A DNA stretch of 64,000 nucleotides from Thiomicrospira cyclica ALM1. Lineage in GTDB: Bacteria; Pseudomonadota; Gammaproteobacteria; Thiomicrospirales; Thiomicrospiraceae. This document shows, piece by piece, positions 42,065 to 52,468 of the stretch. A model generated the notes under the pieces. That model was given only the letters and a program-made list of their open reading frames with translations. It did not search any database and had not been told where the DNA came from. Position 1 is the first letter of the stretch, and each line of letters starts with the position of its first letter. The position numbers were made by a program, and so were the translations under genes. Where the stretch lies: positions 744,001-808,000 of the forward strand of contig NC_015581.1 in assembly GCF_000214825.1 (NCBI RefSeq), in the 5' to 3' direction.

Positions 42065-44179
42065 ATGATTAAAATTGAAATCAACGGTCAAATTGTCAAC
42101 GCACGCGAAGGCGATATGCTCATCGATGTGGCAGATGGCGCGAAAGTTTCGATTCCCCGTTTCTGTTATCACAAAAAGTTGTCAATTGCAGCTAACTGTC
42201 GTATGTGTCTGGTAGAAGTAGAAGGTGCACCGAAAGCCGTGCCAGCCTGTGCAACGCCTGTTACTGATGGAATGAAGGTGAATACCAAGTCACCCAAAGC
42301 CGTTGCGGCACAAAAAGCCGTTATGGAATTTCTACTCATTAACCACCCATTAGATTGCCCAATATGTGATCAGGGTGGTGAGTGTGAATTACAAGACGTT
42401 GCTATGGATTATGGTGACGATGTGTCACGTTATTCAGAAGGCAAGCGTATCGTTGGTGATCGCAACGTCGGTTCGCTTATCCAAACTGATATGACCCGTT
42501 GTATTCACTGTACGCGCTGTGTTCGCTTCGGTCAGGAAATTGCTGGTCTTAAGGAATTAGGAGCCACTGGTCGTTCCGAGTGGTTGGAAATTGGGACTTA
42601 CATTGAAAAATCCATTTCATCCGAACTTTCTGGCAACATGATTGATTTATGCCCGGTAGGTGCTCTAACCTCAAAGCCTTATCGCTATAAAGCGCGTTCC
42701 TGGGAAATGAAGTCAACGCCGACAATTGCACCGCACGATTCCATAGGCTCTAATATTTTCGTGCATACTCGTAACGGCGAAGTTATGCGAGTGGTACCTA
42801 AAGAAAATGAGGCTGTTAATGAAACATGGATTTCGGATCGTGATCGTTTTTCCTATGAGGCCTTAGTGCACCAAGATCGGTTACTACAACCTATGTCGAA
42901 AGAGCAAGGTGAGTGGCAAGCGCTTGAGTGGGAAACCGCGCTTGAGAAAACCGCCGATCTATTAAGCCAGTACAAAAATCAGTCTAACGATGTTGTTGTA
43001 TTGATATCGCCCAATGCGACTCTTGAAGAGTTGCATCTTGCACGTCAGTTATTTACGCAATTGGGTATGAGTCAGATTGAGTATCGTCTCAAACAGCAAG
43101 ATTTCCGTGCCGATAAATTGGGTCTTAACCAAGGGCTTAATCGTCCATTTGCGAGTATCGAACAATTGGATGCAGCCTTGTTAGTGGGTTGTTATTTGCG
43201 CAAAGAGTTACCGCTACTCAATAACCGTTTGCGTAAAGCGCAGCTTGCGGGTGCTCGAATTAGTTGTTTAGCTACGGATCAGTTAGACCAAAATATTACT
43301 ATGAAGCCCGACATGATTAACCCTTCACTTTTCAATGGCTTAGCAGTCCTAGTTAAGGTGGCTTGTGAGATTAAGGGGCGGGCGGTACCGGCTGAAATTG
43401 CTGATATTACTGTTTCAGCAGATGCCAAGCAGACCGTTGAACAATTGATTGCCGCCAAAGATGGTTTAATTATGTTGGGTCAAATGGCGCAATCGGATAA
43501 AGACTATTCCAGTCTATTAAAAATGGCCAGTATGCTTGCTGAGTTGACAGAAACCCAGGTTGCCGATTTAGCGATGTTTGCTAATACCCAGGGCGCGCAC
43601 CGTATTCTTGGTGATCTGCAAGCCAATCAAGCCGATAACTTAGCAGAGCGTCTTGCTAACAAAAAATTGGTTGTCACTCTTGGTGTTGAACCTGAAGCCG
43701 ATGCTATTGATGCTAATGCGGCTTTAGCAATGCTCAAGCAAGCCGAGGCATGGATTCATGTCAGTGCTTTTACCAGTGCAACGGCAACGGATTATGCCAC
43801 CATCCAACTACCGATGGCTGTGTTTGCAGAAAATTGTGGTTCGTACATTAACCTGCAAGGTGATCTACAGAGTTTCAAGATCGTTGCAAATGCGACCGGT
43901 GAATCTAAACCGCTATGGAAAATTTTGCGTGTATTAGGTAACTTAACTCAGCTCAATGGTTTTGACTATGTATCCAGTCAGGATGTCTTAAATGAGTGGC
44001 AGGCCACAGCAAAACCCGCTGTGACGGTTAATTATCAAGATTTAGCATTAAGTAAGCCCGATAACGCAATGAACCTAACCCAGGCTCATATGGGTTGTTA
44101 TGCGATTGATAGCTTAGTGCGTCGTGCACCAGCTTTGCAGGCGACACCGGATGCGCAAGCAACGGTTCGTACAATCTAA
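42065..44179 (+). CDS. nuoG: NADH-quinone oxidoreductase subunit G
   Basis: Iron-sulfur subunit of the electron-input module. The N-terminal 2Fe-2S ferredoxin domain has FCYHKKLSIAANCRMC; it is followed by the His-Cys motif HPLDCPICDQGGECELQD and a 4Fe-4S motif, CIHCTRC. The C-terminal region is molybdopterin-oxidoreductase-like without cofactor. At 704 residues it is shorter than E. coli NuoG (908), mainly in that C-terminal region, which varies widely in the family. Confidence 0.97.
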   Translation: MIKIEINGQIVNAREGDMLIDVADGAKVSIPRFCYHKKLSIAANCRMCLVEVEGAPKAVPACATPVTDGMKVNTKSPKAVAAQKAVMEFLLINHPLDCPICDQGGECELQDVAMDYGDDVSRYSEGKRIVGDRNVGSLIQTDMTRCIHCTRCVRFGQEIAGLKELGATGRSEWLEIGTYIEKSISSELSGNMIDLCPVGALTSKPYRYKARSWEMKSTPTIAPHDSIGSNIFVHTRNGEVMRVVPKENEAVNETWISDRDRFSYEALVHQDRLLQPMSKEQGEWQALEWETALEKTADLLSQYKNQSNDVVVLISPNATLEELHLARQLFTQLGMSQIEYRLKQQDFRADKLGLNQGLNRPFASIEQLDAALLVGCYLRKELPLLNNRLRKAQLAGARISCLATDQLDQNITMKPDMINPSLFNGLAVLVKVACEIKGRAVPAEIADITVSADAKQTVEQLIAAKDGLIMLGQMAQSDKDYSSLLKMASMLAELTETQVADLAMFANTQGAHRILGDLQANQADNLAERLANKKLVVTLGVEPEADAIDANAALAMLKQAEAWIHVSAFTSATATDYATIQLPMAVFAENCGSYINLQGDLQSFKIVANATGESKPLWKILRVLGNLTQLNGFDYVSSQDVLNEWQATAKPAVTVNYQDLALSKPDNAMNLTQAHMGCYAIDSLVRRAPALQATPDAQATVRTI

Positions 44180-44194
44180 TAAAAGGACAACTAC

Positions 44195-45256
44195 ATGTTT
44201 AATGCGCTTCAAAACTGGCTAAGTCTTTTTTTGTACGACTGGTTGGCCATACTTATTACGCTCGTCATTCAGGTGATGGTAGTAATTGTGCCAATTATGA
44301 TTGCTGTTGCCTTTTTAACCCTCGCAGAACGTAAGGTTATTGGTTTTATGCAGGTTCGTATGGGTCCCAACCGTGTTGGTCCCTATGGTATTTTGCAACC
44401 TTTTGCGGATGCCCTGAAATTGATCATGAAAGAATTCATTCGCCCGCATCAAGCAAATTTGTATCTATTTTTGATTGCACCGGTATTGGCGCTTGCACCG
44501 GTAGTGGCCGCTTGGGCAGTGATTCCTTTTGATGACGGCGTCGTGGTTTCAGACATTAATGTCGGGGTTATGTATGTGTTGGCTGTTAGCTCCATTGTTG
44601 TTTATGGTGTGATCATTGCTGGTTGGGCGTCTAACTCCAAATATGCATTTTTGGGTGCCTTGCGTGCCTCAGCGCAAAAGGTTTCCTACGAAATTGCGAT
44701 GGGTTTTGCATTAGTAACTGTATTAATGGTTGCTGGCACAATGAACCTAACTGAAATCGTACATGGTCAGCAGGGCGGCTTCTGGAACTGGTACTGGATT
44801 CCGTTATTACCCATGTTAGCCGTGTATTTTATTTCGGGATTAGCTGAGACCAACCGCACCCCATTTGATGTGGTTGAGGGCGAGGCTGAAATTGTGGCCG
44901 GTTTCCACGTCGAATATTCATCAATGGGCTTTGGTGTCTTTATGTTGGCCGAATATGCCATGATGGTTTTGATTGCCTTTATGACTGCCATTATGTTCCT
45001 TGGTGGCTGGTATTCGCCTTTTGAAGGTATCTGGTTGCTAGACCCATTAACCGCATGGATACCTGGCTTTATTTGGTTATTCCTGAAGGTTGCATTTTTA
45101 TTATTTTGTTTCTTGTGGTTCCGTGCGACTTTTCCACGCTATCGTTATGATCAATTGATGCGTCTAGGCTGGAAAGTCTTAATTCCATTGACAATTGTCT
45201 GGGTGTTTGTAGTGGCTATCATGCACTACTTCAGCATCGGTCCATGGTTCAATTAA
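44195..45256 (+). CDS. nuoH: NADH-quinone oxidoreductase subunit H
   Basis: Membrane subunit that forms the quinone channel entrance with NuoD and NuoB. The 353-residue protein has eight predicted membrane segments, the conserved [13 protein letters not shown] loop and the acidic loop [33 protein letters not shown] precedes the ATG. Confidence 0.98.
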   Translation: MFNALQNWLSLFLYDWLAILITLVIQVMVVIVPIMIAVAFLTLAERKVIGFMQVRMGPNRVGPYGILQPFADALKLIMKEFIRPHQANLYLFLIAPVLALAPVVAAWAVIPFDDGVVVSDINVGVMYVLAVSSIVVYGVIIAGWASNSKYAFLGALRASAQKVSYEIAMGFALVTVLMVAGTMNLTEIVHGQQGGFWNWYWIPLLPMLAVYFISGLAETNRTPFDVVEGEAEIVAGFHVEYSSMGFGVFMLAEYAMMVLIAFMTAIMFLGGWYSPFEGIWLLDPLTAWIPGFIWLFLKVAFLLFCFLWFRATFPRYRYDQLMRLGWKVLIPLTIVWVFVVAIMHYFSIGPWFN

Positions 45257-45268
45257 TAGGGGGTAGCC

Positions 45269-45760
45269 ATGATTGCATTCTTAAAACATCAAGTTAAAAC
45301 CTTTGGGTTAACTGAATTACTAAAAGGCTTGGCGCTAACAGGTAAGTATTTCTTTAAGAAAAAAATTACCGTGCGTTACCCCGAAGAAAAGACCCCTTTG
45401 TCGCCACGGTTTCGTGGCCATCATGCCCTGCGTCGTTATGCCAATGGCGAAGAGCGTTGTATTGCTTGTAAATTGTGTGAAGCCGTATGCCCTGCTAACG
45501 CGATTACTATCGAGGCCGAGCAGCGTGATGATGGTACTCGTCGAACAACCCGTTATGACATTGACATGTTTAAGTGTATTTACTGTGGCTTCTGTGAAGA
45601 GGCATGTCCAGTAGATGCCGTTGTTGAAACCCGCGTATTTGAATACGACTTTCAGGAACGTGGCGAAAACATTATGACCAAAGACAAATTACTGGCTTTT
45701 GGTGATAAACACGAAGCGCAGATTGCGGCAGACCGTCAAGCTGATGCGAAATACCGTTAA
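45269..45760 (+). CDS. nuoI: NADH-quinone oxidoreductase subunit I
   Basis: Carries two [4Fe-4S] clusters in the chain to N2. The 163-residue protein has two full ferredoxin motifs: [12 protein letters not shown] and [12 protein letters not shown]. It starts 12 nt after nuoH with GGGGGTAGCC upstream. The 32 nt before nuoJ contain a copy of the palindrome CAGGCCTG. Confidence 0.98.
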   Translation: MIAFLKHQVKTFGLTELLKGLALTGKYFFKKKITVRYPEEKTPLSPRFRGHHALRRYANGEERCIACKLCEAVCPANAITIEAEQRDDGTRRTTRYDIDMFKCIYCGFCEEACPVDAVVETRVFEYDFQERGENIMTKDKLLAFGDKHEAQIAADRQADAKYR

Positions 45761-45792
45761 GCAGGCCTGGTGAGGAATAGGAAAACAATAAT

Positions 45793-46434
45793 ATGACATT
45801 TGAACAGTTAATTTTTTATGTGCTTGCTGGGATAGCGGTGCTGTCATCCATAATGATGATATCGGTAAATAACCCCGTTAAAGCGGCGTTGTGGCTGGTG
45901 CTGGCGTTCATTGCCACTGCGGGTGTATGGATTATGATGCAAGCCGAATTTCTGGGTATCGTGTTAATACTCGTTTATGCCGGCGCGGTCATGGTGTTAT
46001 TCCTGTTTGTGGTTATGATGTTAGACATCAATCTTGTTCAGCTTAAGGAAGGTTTTACTCGTTATCTACCTATTGGTGTGTTAGCGGCAGTGGCTATTTT
46101 TGCAATGATGTACATGGTGTTAGGCCCGCATCAGTTTGGCTTAGATAAAACCGGCGAGCCAGTACGTTTTGCCGCTGATTACAGCAATACCCAAGCACTG
46201 GGCTTACAGCTTTACACCGTACATGCTTATGCATTTATTCTTGCTGCTGTGCTCTTACTGGTCGGTATTGTAGCGGCAATCGCACTGACTATTCGTCGTC
46301 GTCTACCACATGAAGTCAAGTATCAAAATATTGATAAACAAGTCCGCGTTAATCCGAAAGAGCGTTTTGAAATGGTCAAGATGAGCGCTGTTAAAGAAAA
46401 ACCTGTTGCAAAAAAACAAGAAGGGGATGAATAA
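45793..46434 (+). CDS. nuoJ: NADH-quinone oxidoreductase subunit J
   Basis: Membrane subunit of complex I in the region linking quinone chemistry to proton pumping. The 213-residue protein has five predicted membrane segments, with [19 protein letters not shown] as the conserved third segment, and a polar, Lys-rich C-terminal tail. It lies 2 nt before nuoK. Confidence 0.96.
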   Translation: MTFEQLIFYVLAGIAVLSSIMMISVNNPVKAALWLVLAFIATAGVWIMMQAEFLGIVLILVYAGAVMVLFLFVVMMLDINLVQLKEGFTRYLPIGVLAAVAIFAMMYMVLGPHQFGLDKTGEPVRFAADYSNTQALGLQLYTVHAYAFILAAVLLLVGIVAAIALTIRRRLPHEVKYQNIDKQVRVNPKERFEMVKMSAVKEKPVAKKQEGDE

Positions 46435-46436
46435 AG

Positions 46437-46742
46437 ATGGTCGCATTGTCCGATTATTTGGTGTTTAGTGCCATTTTATTTACGTTAAGCCTAGCAGGTA
46501 TTTTTTTAAACCGGAAAAACGTCATTATTTTGTTGATGGCCATCGAGTTAATGTTGCTTGCTGTCAATACTAACTTGATTGCCTTCTCCTACTTCTTAAA
46601 TGATATTTCGGGGCAAATTTTCGTATTTTTCATTCTAACCGTAGCAGCGGCTGAAGCTGCGATTGGCCTTGCCATTATCGTCCTAGTGTTTCGAAATCGA
46701 AACAGCATCAATGTTGACGACCTGGGTTCATTAAAGGGGTAA
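46437..46742 (+). CDS. nuoK: NADH-quinone oxidoreductase subunit K
   Basis: Small antiporter-related subunit. The 101-residue protein has three membrane segments and the conserved membrane glutamates in [11 protein letters not shown] and [11 protein letters not shown], which belong to the proton path. The length is typical. Confidence 0.98.
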   Translation: MVALSDYLVFSAILFTLSLAGIFLNRKNVIILLMAIELMLLAVNTNLIAFSYFLNDISGQIFVFFILTVAAAEAAIGLAIIVLVFRNRNSINVDDLGSLKG

Positions 46743-46745
46743 GGC

Positions 46746-48728
46746 ATGGAACAACATTTACATCTAATTCTAACCATTATCCTGTTGGCGCCGTTATTTG
46801 GTGCCGCTGTAGCAGGTCTGCTTGGCCGCCAAGTGGGTCGTATTGGTGCGCAAAGTGTGACTATTGGCTCGGTTGCTGTATCAACGATCTTGTCGGTTTA
46901 TGTGTTCTATCTTTACATCCTCCAAGGTGCAGACCCCTATAATGCGGCACTTTATACCTGGATGGTCAGTGATGGTATCCGTTTTGAAATCGGCTTTTTA
47001 ATAGATAAGCTCAGTGCGACTATGATGTTGGTGGTTACCTTTGTATCCTTGATGGTGCATATTTATACCATTGGCTATATGGATCACGATGAAGATTATG
47101 CCCACGATAATCCCTATTATCAGCGTTTCTTCAGCTACCTATCACTATTTACCTTTTCGATGTTGTCATTGGTTATGGCCAACAACTTCCTACAGCTATT
47201 CTTCGGTTGGGAAGCTGTGGGCTTGGTGTCTTATTTATTGATTGGTTTCTACATGAAACGCGAATCGGCCATTGTCGCCAACCTTAAAGCCTTCTTAGTG
47301 AACCGTGTCGGTGATTTTGGCTTTATCCTCGGTATCGCAATGGTATTTGTTTATTTCAATACCATGGATTATCAAGAATTCTTCGACAAGCTCGCTGAGC
47401 ATGAACACACCATGGTGCAATTTATCCCAGGAGTAGAATGGTCAGTTATCACGGTGATGGTTATCTTGCTGTTTATCGGTGCGATGGGTAAATCAGCCCA
47501 GATGCCATTGCATGTTTGGCTACCAGAGTCTATGGAGGGCCCAACGCCGATTTCAGCTTTGATCCATGCTGCGACTATGGTGACGGCGGGTATCTTTATG
47601 GTTGCGCGTTTGTCGCCAGCCTATGAAATGTCAGAAGCCGCATTGCAGTTCATCTTGATTGTTGGCGCATTGACTGCTTTTATGATGGGCTTACTAGGTA
47701 TTATTCAAAACGATATCAAGCGCGTTGTTGCCTATTCAACTTTGTCACAGCTTGGCTATATGACCGCGGCCTTGGGTGCCTCTGCTTATGCCGCATCCAT
47801 GTTCCACGTACTAACCCATGCTTTCTTCAAGGCACTATTGTTCTTGGCGGCTGGTTCGGTAATTATTGCGATGCATCACATTCAAGATATTCGTCAAATG
47901 GGTGGCTTGCGTAAGCACATGCCTGTTACCTATGTTGCGTTGTTGATCGGTTCGTTAGCACTAATCGGCTTCCCAGGTTTCGCCGGCTTCTTCTCGAAAG
48001 ACTCGATCTTACTGGCCGTTGGGGAAAGTAATATAGCCGGCTCAGGTTTCGCTTATGCGCTACTGCTTATGGGTGTTTTCGTCACGGCATTCTATAGTTT
48101 CAGAATGTTCTTCTTAGTCTTCCACGGACAAGAAAGCGAGTATGTTCGTACCCATAAAATCCACGAGTCGCCAAAAGTGGTTACGATTCCGTTAATTTTA
48201 TTAGCTATTCCTTCGGTATTACTCGGGTTGTTTATGGTCGAGTCTATTCTGAATGGCAGCTACTTCTCGGATTCTATCTTTGTGCTGGCACAAAATGATG
48301 TTTTAAGCCGAGTTCACGATCAGTATTTTGATTCTGTCGTGGGCTTTATCCTGCACGGCTTTATGTCGGTGCCGGTATGGTTAGCTTTAGCAGGTGTCGC
48401 CTTGGCTTGGTTCTTCTACCTAAAACGTCCAGATATTCCAGCGAAAATCGCGGCCAGCTTGCCGCGTGCAAAGGGTGTACTAGAAAACGCCTATGGCTTT
48501 GATCGGTTTAATGACTTGGTCTTTACTCAAGGTTCTAAAAAACTTGGCCATTTCTGCTGGAAATCGATTGATACCAAGATTATTGATTCTGGCATGGTGA
48601 ATGGCACTGTGAAGCAAATCGCGAATCTTGCTAGTATGTCACGTGAATCACAAACCGGATACATGTATCATTACGCCTTTGTCATGATCTTTGGCCTGCT
48701 TGGGTTATTGATCTGGGCACTTTGGTAA
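46746..48728 (+). CDS. nuoL: NADH-quinone oxidoreductase subunit L
   Basis: Distal proton-pumping subunit, related to Mrp antiporters. The 660-residue protein has the conserved FFGWEAVGLVSYLLIGF, the AQMPLHVWLPESMEGPTPIS block, the broken helix near LTHAFFKALLFL, and the long lateral helix at the C-terminus. It lies 3 nt after nuoK. Confidence 0.98.
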   Translation: MEQHLHLILTIILLAPLFGAAVAGLLGRQVGRIGAQSVTIGSVAVSTILSVYVFYLYILQGADPYNAALYTWMVSDGIRFEIGFLIDKLSATMMLVVTFVSLMVHIYTIGYMDHDEDYAHDNPYYQRFFSYLSLFTFSMLSLVMANNFLQLFFGWEAVGLVSYLLIGFYMKRESAIVANLKAFLVNRVGDFGFILGIAMVFVYFNTMDYQEFFDKLAEHEHTMVQFIPGVEWSVITVMVILLFIGAMGKSAQMPLHVWLPESMEGPTPISALIHAATMVTAGIFMVARLSPAYEMSEAALQFILIVGALTAFMMGLLGIIQNDIKRVVAYSTLSQLGYMTAALGASAYAASMFHVLTHAFFKALLFLAAGSVIIAMHHIQDIRQMGGLRKHMPVTYVALLIGSLALIGFPGFAGFFSKDSILLAVGESNIAGSGFAYALLLMGVFVTAFYSFRMFFLVFHGQESEYVRTHKIHESPKVVTIPLILLAIPSVLLGLFMVESILNGSYFSDSIFVLAQNDVLSRVHDQYFDSVVGFILHGFMSVPVWLALAGVALAWFFYLKRPDIPAKIAASLPRAKGVLENAYGFDRFNDLVFTQGSKKLGHFCWKSIDTKIIDSGMVNGTVKQIANLASMSRESQTGYMYHYAFVMIFGLLGLLIWALW

Positions 48729-48758
48729 GTATAAGAATAAGAAAAGGAAAACGTATTC

Positions 48759-50276
48759 ATGTCTTTAGGCTACCCAATTCTTAGCACGCTGATTTGGCTT
48801 CCGATCATAGCAGGGCTTATTGTCCTGTTTGCAGGACGGAATAATCCAAACTTTGCCAAGTGGTTTTCACTTGGCGCAGCTGTGCTTACTTTTATCTTAT
48901 CCTTACCTTTATATTTTGCGTTTGACATGGCAACAGCGCAAATGCAGTTTGTCGAACGTGTGGAATGGATACCCCAGTACAACATCTATTACTTTTTAGG
49001 TGTTGATGGTTTATCAATGCCATTGGTGTTACTAACCACATTTACGCAGGTACTGGTGATTGCATCCGCATGGACGGTTATTAAGAATCGAGTTGAGCAG
49101 TACATGGGTGCCTTTATGATTATGCAAGGCATCATGATTGGTGTATTTACATCTCTTGACGCCGTGCTTTATTATGTATTCTGGGAAGCGGTTCTGATCC
49201 CGATGTTTATCGTAATTGGTATTTGGGGCGGCCCACGTCGTGTCTATGCCACTATGAAGTTTTTCATTTATACCTTCCTTGGATCAGTGTTTATGCTGAT
49301 TGCTTTTTTGTACATGTATTTTCAAATTGGCAGCTTTTCAATTCTCGACTTCCACGCGATGCCATTAGGTATTACCGCACAAATTCTAATTTTCTTGGCC
49401 TTCTTGGTGGCTTTTGCGGTCAAAATTCCTATGTTCCCAGTACATACCTGGTTGCCGGATGCCCACGTTGAAGCACCAACCGCTGGTTCAGTCATTCTAG
49501 CGGCTATTATGTTAAAAATGGGCGGCTATGGCTTTGTGCGCTTTAGTTTGCCGATAACGCCTGATGCGGCGGCTACATTGGATTGGTTGATCATTCTGCT
49601 ATCTTTAATTGCTATTGTGTATATTGGGTTCATAGCCTTAATCCAGAGCGATATGAAAAAACTGGTGGCTTATTCGTCGATTGCACATATGGGCTTTGTA
49701 ACCCTAGGTATGTTCTTGGTATATTCCATTGTTGCTAAAACGGGGGATACGCAAGGTGCCGCACTAGGTATGGAAGGTGCGATGGTGCAAATGATTTCCC
49801 ATGGTTTTATTTCAGGTGCTATGTTCTTAGCGATTGGCGTGCTATATGATCGTATGCACACTCGTGATATTAGTGCCTATGGTGGAGTGGTTAATACCAT
49901 GCCCTGGTTTGCCTTCTTTGCAGTATTGTTTGCAATGGCTAATGCGGGCTTACCAGGTACTTCAGGCTTCGTTGGTGAATTCATGGTTATCCTCAGTGCG
50001 TTTAAAGCCAATGTTTGGTTTGGCGTTTTAGCTGCAACCACTCTAATTGTAGGAGCGGCCTACACTTTATGGATGATTAAACGCGTGGTATTTGGCAAGA
50101 TTGCTAACGACAATGTAGCACAACTACAAGACCTTAATCGTCGTGAGTTCGCGATTATGGCCACTTTAGCTTTTGTGATTATACTTTTAGGTGTGTGGCC
50201 AAACCCATTACTTGAAGTGATGCATGCCTCGGTAGATAACCTACTGATACAAGCAACCACCAGTAAACTTTACTAA
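48759..50276 (+). CDS. nuoM: NADH-quinone oxidoreductase subunit M
   Basis: Proton-pumping antiporter-type subunit. The 505-residue protein has FWEAVLIPMFIVIGIWGG with the key glutamate, the KIPMFPVHTWLPDAHVEAPT block and MISHGFISGAMFL. About 14 membrane segments are expected. AAAGGAAAACG precedes the ATG region. Confidence 0.98.
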   Translation: MSLGYPILSTLIWLPIIAGLIVLFAGRNNPNFAKWFSLGAAVLTFILSLPLYFAFDMATAQMQFVERVEWIPQYNIYYFLGVDGLSMPLVLLTTFTQVLVIASAWTVIKNRVEQYMGAFMIMQGIMIGVFTSLDAVLYYVFWEAVLIPMFIVIGIWGGPRRVYATMKFFIYTFLGSVFMLIAFLYMYFQIGSFSILDFHAMPLGITAQILIFLAFLVAFAVKIPMFPVHTWLPDAHVEAPTAGSVILAAIMLKMGGYGFVRFSLPITPDAAATLDWLIILLSLIAIVYIGFIALIQSDMKKLVAYSSIAHMGFVTLGMFLVYSIVAKTGDTQGAALGMEGAMVQMISHGFISGAMFLAIGVLYDRMHTRDISAYGGVVNTMPWFAFFAVLFAMANAGLPGTSGFVGEFMVILSAFKANVWFGVLAATTLIVGAAYTLWMIKRVVFGKIANDNVAQLQDLNRREFAIMATLAFVIILLGVWPNPLLEVMHASVDNLLIQATTSKLY

Positions 50277-50305
50277 ACAGAACACTAAGATTAGGTAACG
50301 TAACT

Positions 50306-51748
50306 ATGCATTTTGAAATTCCAGCATTTAGTCCCGCCATCCCTGAAATGGTGCTTCTGGCCTTGGCCTCGTTTATTTTGATTGCCGATACAGTGTGGTC
50401 AAAAAAACACCCTAATGCCACCTATTGGGCATCGCAGATTTCACTGGTGATCGTCGGTATTCTCATCCTTATGAGTTTCACGACCGAAACTCAAGTCACC
50501 TTCCACGAGAGTTTCATTCGGGATGCTTTTGGGGATGTGCTCAAGCTCTTTATTCTATTGGTTTCCATCGGGGTGTTCTTGTTCTCGCGTGACTATATGC
50601 GCATGAATAATTTCTATAAAGGTGAGTTCTTTACGCTCGGTTTATTCGCCATCCTAGGTATGTTTGTGATGGTGTCTTCCTACAACTTCATTACTCTGTT
50701 TGTAGGTTTGGAAATTATGTCACTTGCCATGTATGCGATGATCGCCATGCAGCGTGATTCCTCAGCTGCTACCGAGGCCGCATTAAAGTATTTTGTATTA
50801 GGTGCGATGGCTACTGGCTTGCTGCTTTATGGTTTATCAATGATCTATGGCGCGACTGGTACTTTAACCATTCCAGAAGTGAAGAATGTGATTGCAGCGG
50901 GAGAGGCCAGTGCGACAGTTCTAGCCTTTGGTGTTGTATTTATTGTGATTGGCTTGGGCTTTAAGCTGGGTGCCGTGCCATTCCATATGTGGGTGCCCGA
51001 TGTTTACCAAGGTTCACCCACCGCTGTGACCTTGTTTATCGCATCGGCACCTAAAATTGCGGCATTTGCGATTGTGTACCGTTTATTGGTGGATGGCTTA
51101 CCAGGCCTGGTGGTTGATTGGCAACAGCTGCTAATTATTCTTTCGGTACTGTCTATGGTTATCGGTACTTTAATTGCTCTAATGCAAACCAACTTTAAGC
51201 GTCTACTGGCGTATTCCGGTATTTCGCATATCGGTTTCTTGTTGATGGGCTTTATTGCGGCAACCCCTGAAGGTTATTCAGCGGCTATGTTCTATGTGCT
51301 GGTGTATGCCATTAGCAGTGTCGCAGCCTTTGGTTTGATCATTGCCCTTGCACGTACTGGTAATCAATTTGAAGAGATTGCCGATTTTAAAGGTTTAAAT
51401 CAGCGCAATCCTTGGTTAGCGGCTATGATGTTAATCGTCATGTTCTCGATGGCGGGTATTCCACCATTCATTGGTTTTTATGCCAAACTTGTGGTGCTAG
51501 AAGAAGTTATTACCGCTGGTTTCTTGTGGCTTGCGCTGGTTGGTGTGGTTACTGCGGTCGTTGGTGCTTTCTACTATCTCAAAGTGGTAAAAGTCATGTA
51601 CTTTGATACCAATGAAGATTCGAGTCCACTGCCTGTAGCGTCTCGTGATGTGGCTATTGGTGTTAGTGCTTATTCAGTTTCACTTTTATTGTTAGGTTTA
51701 ATGCCAGCATTATTGATGGGAGTCGCTTACAATAGCCTACTAGGTTAG
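50306..51748 (+). CDS. nuoN: NADH-quinone oxidoreductase subunit N
   Basis: Third antiporter-type pumping subunit. The 480-residue protein has FVGLEIMSLAMYAMIA with the key glutamate, GAVPFHMWVPDVYQGSP and AMFYVLVYAISSVAAF. It is the last of the 14 nuo genes; a hairpin follows at 51767. Confidence 0.98.
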   Translation: MHFEIPAFSPAIPEMVLLALASFILIADTVWSKKHPNATYWASQISLVIVGILILMSFTTETQVTFHESFIRDAFGDVLKLFILLVSIGVFLFSRDYMRMNNFYKGEFFTLGLFAILGMFVMVSSYNFITLFVGLEIMSLAMYAMIAMQRDSSAATEAALKYFVLGAMATGLLLYGLSMIYGATGTLTIPEVKNVIAAGEASATVLAFGVVFIVIGLGFKLGAVPFHMWVPDVYQGSPTAVTLFIASAPKIAAFAIVYRLLVDGLPGLVVDWQQLLIILSVLSMVIGTLIALMQTNFKRLLAYSGISHIGFLLMGFIAATPEGYSAAMFYVLVYAISSVAAFGLIIALARTGNQFEEIADFKGLNQRNPWLAAMMLIVMFSMAGIPPFIGFYAKLVVLEEVITAGFLWLALVGVVTAVVGAFYYLKVVKVMYFDTNEDSSPLPVASRDVAIGVSAYSVSLLLLGLMPALLMGVAYNSLLG

Positions 51749-51766
51749 TAGGTTACTCTGAAAGTG

Positions 51767-51791
51767 AAGGGCGCCTAAATGGCGCCTTTTT
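51767..51791 (+). terminator. hairpin terminator after nuoN
   Basis: GGCGCC (51770-51775) and GGCGCC (51781-51786) pair across a TAAAT loop, with three further weak pairs and a T tract. It may end or weaken nuo transcription before the DUF2818 gene. Confidence 0.8.
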
Positions 51792-51828
51792 AATAAAATA
51801 AACTAGACATGAAAGGGGACAGAGTCCA

Positions 51829-52182
51829 ATGAGTTTAGAGCAGTCTGTGGTCATACTATTATTTTTGGCGATTGTGATCGCCAATCTGCCGTTTCTGTTT
51901 ACCCAGCGTTTATTCCTAGTGATTCCGTTAAAGCAGGAAAAGACTATTCCCATATATATCATTGAGTGGCTGGTACTTTTCTTTGTCATGGGTGCTTTCG
52001 CCTATATGATCGAGTTCGCCGCGATGGGAAATATTGCTGCGCAGGAATGGGAGTTCTATGTCGTTAATTTGTTCTTATTTATGATTTTTGCATTCCCAGG
52101 TTTTATCTATCGTTTCAACTTTAAAATGTACCTAGAAAAGCATCAAAAGGCAGCACGCAAGCAAGTGGAAAAACAATCCTGA
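51829..52182 (+). CDS. DUF2818 family membrane protein
   Basis: A 117-residue protein with three predicted membrane segments (about 5-27, 40-62 and 78-97) and a Lys-rich C-terminus. It matches from memory the DUF2818 family, often found directly after nuoN in betaproteobacteria. The function is unknown; the location suggests a link to complex I assembly or stability. AAAGGGG lies upstream of the ATG. A hairpin separates it from nuoN, so expression may be lower than that of the operon. Confidence 0.75.
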   Translation: MSLEQSVVILLFLAIVIANLPFLFTQRLFLVIPLKQEKTIPIYIIEWLVLFFVMGAFAYMIEFAAMGNIAAQEWEFYVVNLFLFMIFAFPGFIYRFNFKMYLEKHQKAARKQVEKQS

Positions 52183-52201
52183 GTAAATTGTTAAATAAGG
52201 G

Positions 52202-52229
52202 TTGCAATCTCAGTCTCATACCCTATAAT
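52202..52229 (+). promoter_or_regulatory. promoter of tRNA-fMet
   Basis: TTGCAA (52202-52207) and TATAAT (52224-52229), 16 bp apart. The -10 box ends 15 nt before the tRNA, so transcription should start a few bases upstream of the mature 5' end. Confidence 0.75.
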
Positions 52230-52244
52230 ACGCACATCAATTAA

Positions 52245-52321
<77 letters not shown>

Positions 52322-52329
52322 AATCATAG

Positions 52330-52364
52330 AAAGCCGGTATTTCAAAAGAAATACCGGCTTTTTT
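52330..52364 (+). terminator. terminator after tRNA-fMet
   Basis: A 14-bp perfect stem (52330-52343 with 52348-52361) has an AAAA loop and continues into T residues. Confidence 0.95.
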
Positions 52365-52468
52365 ATTACCTAATTTTTATAAATATAATTTTAGCAATAT
52401 GTCACTAAAGTGTAGTCAAATATAAATATAGTAGTTGTTTTTGCTTTAGCTTATATAAAGAGGTGCGT

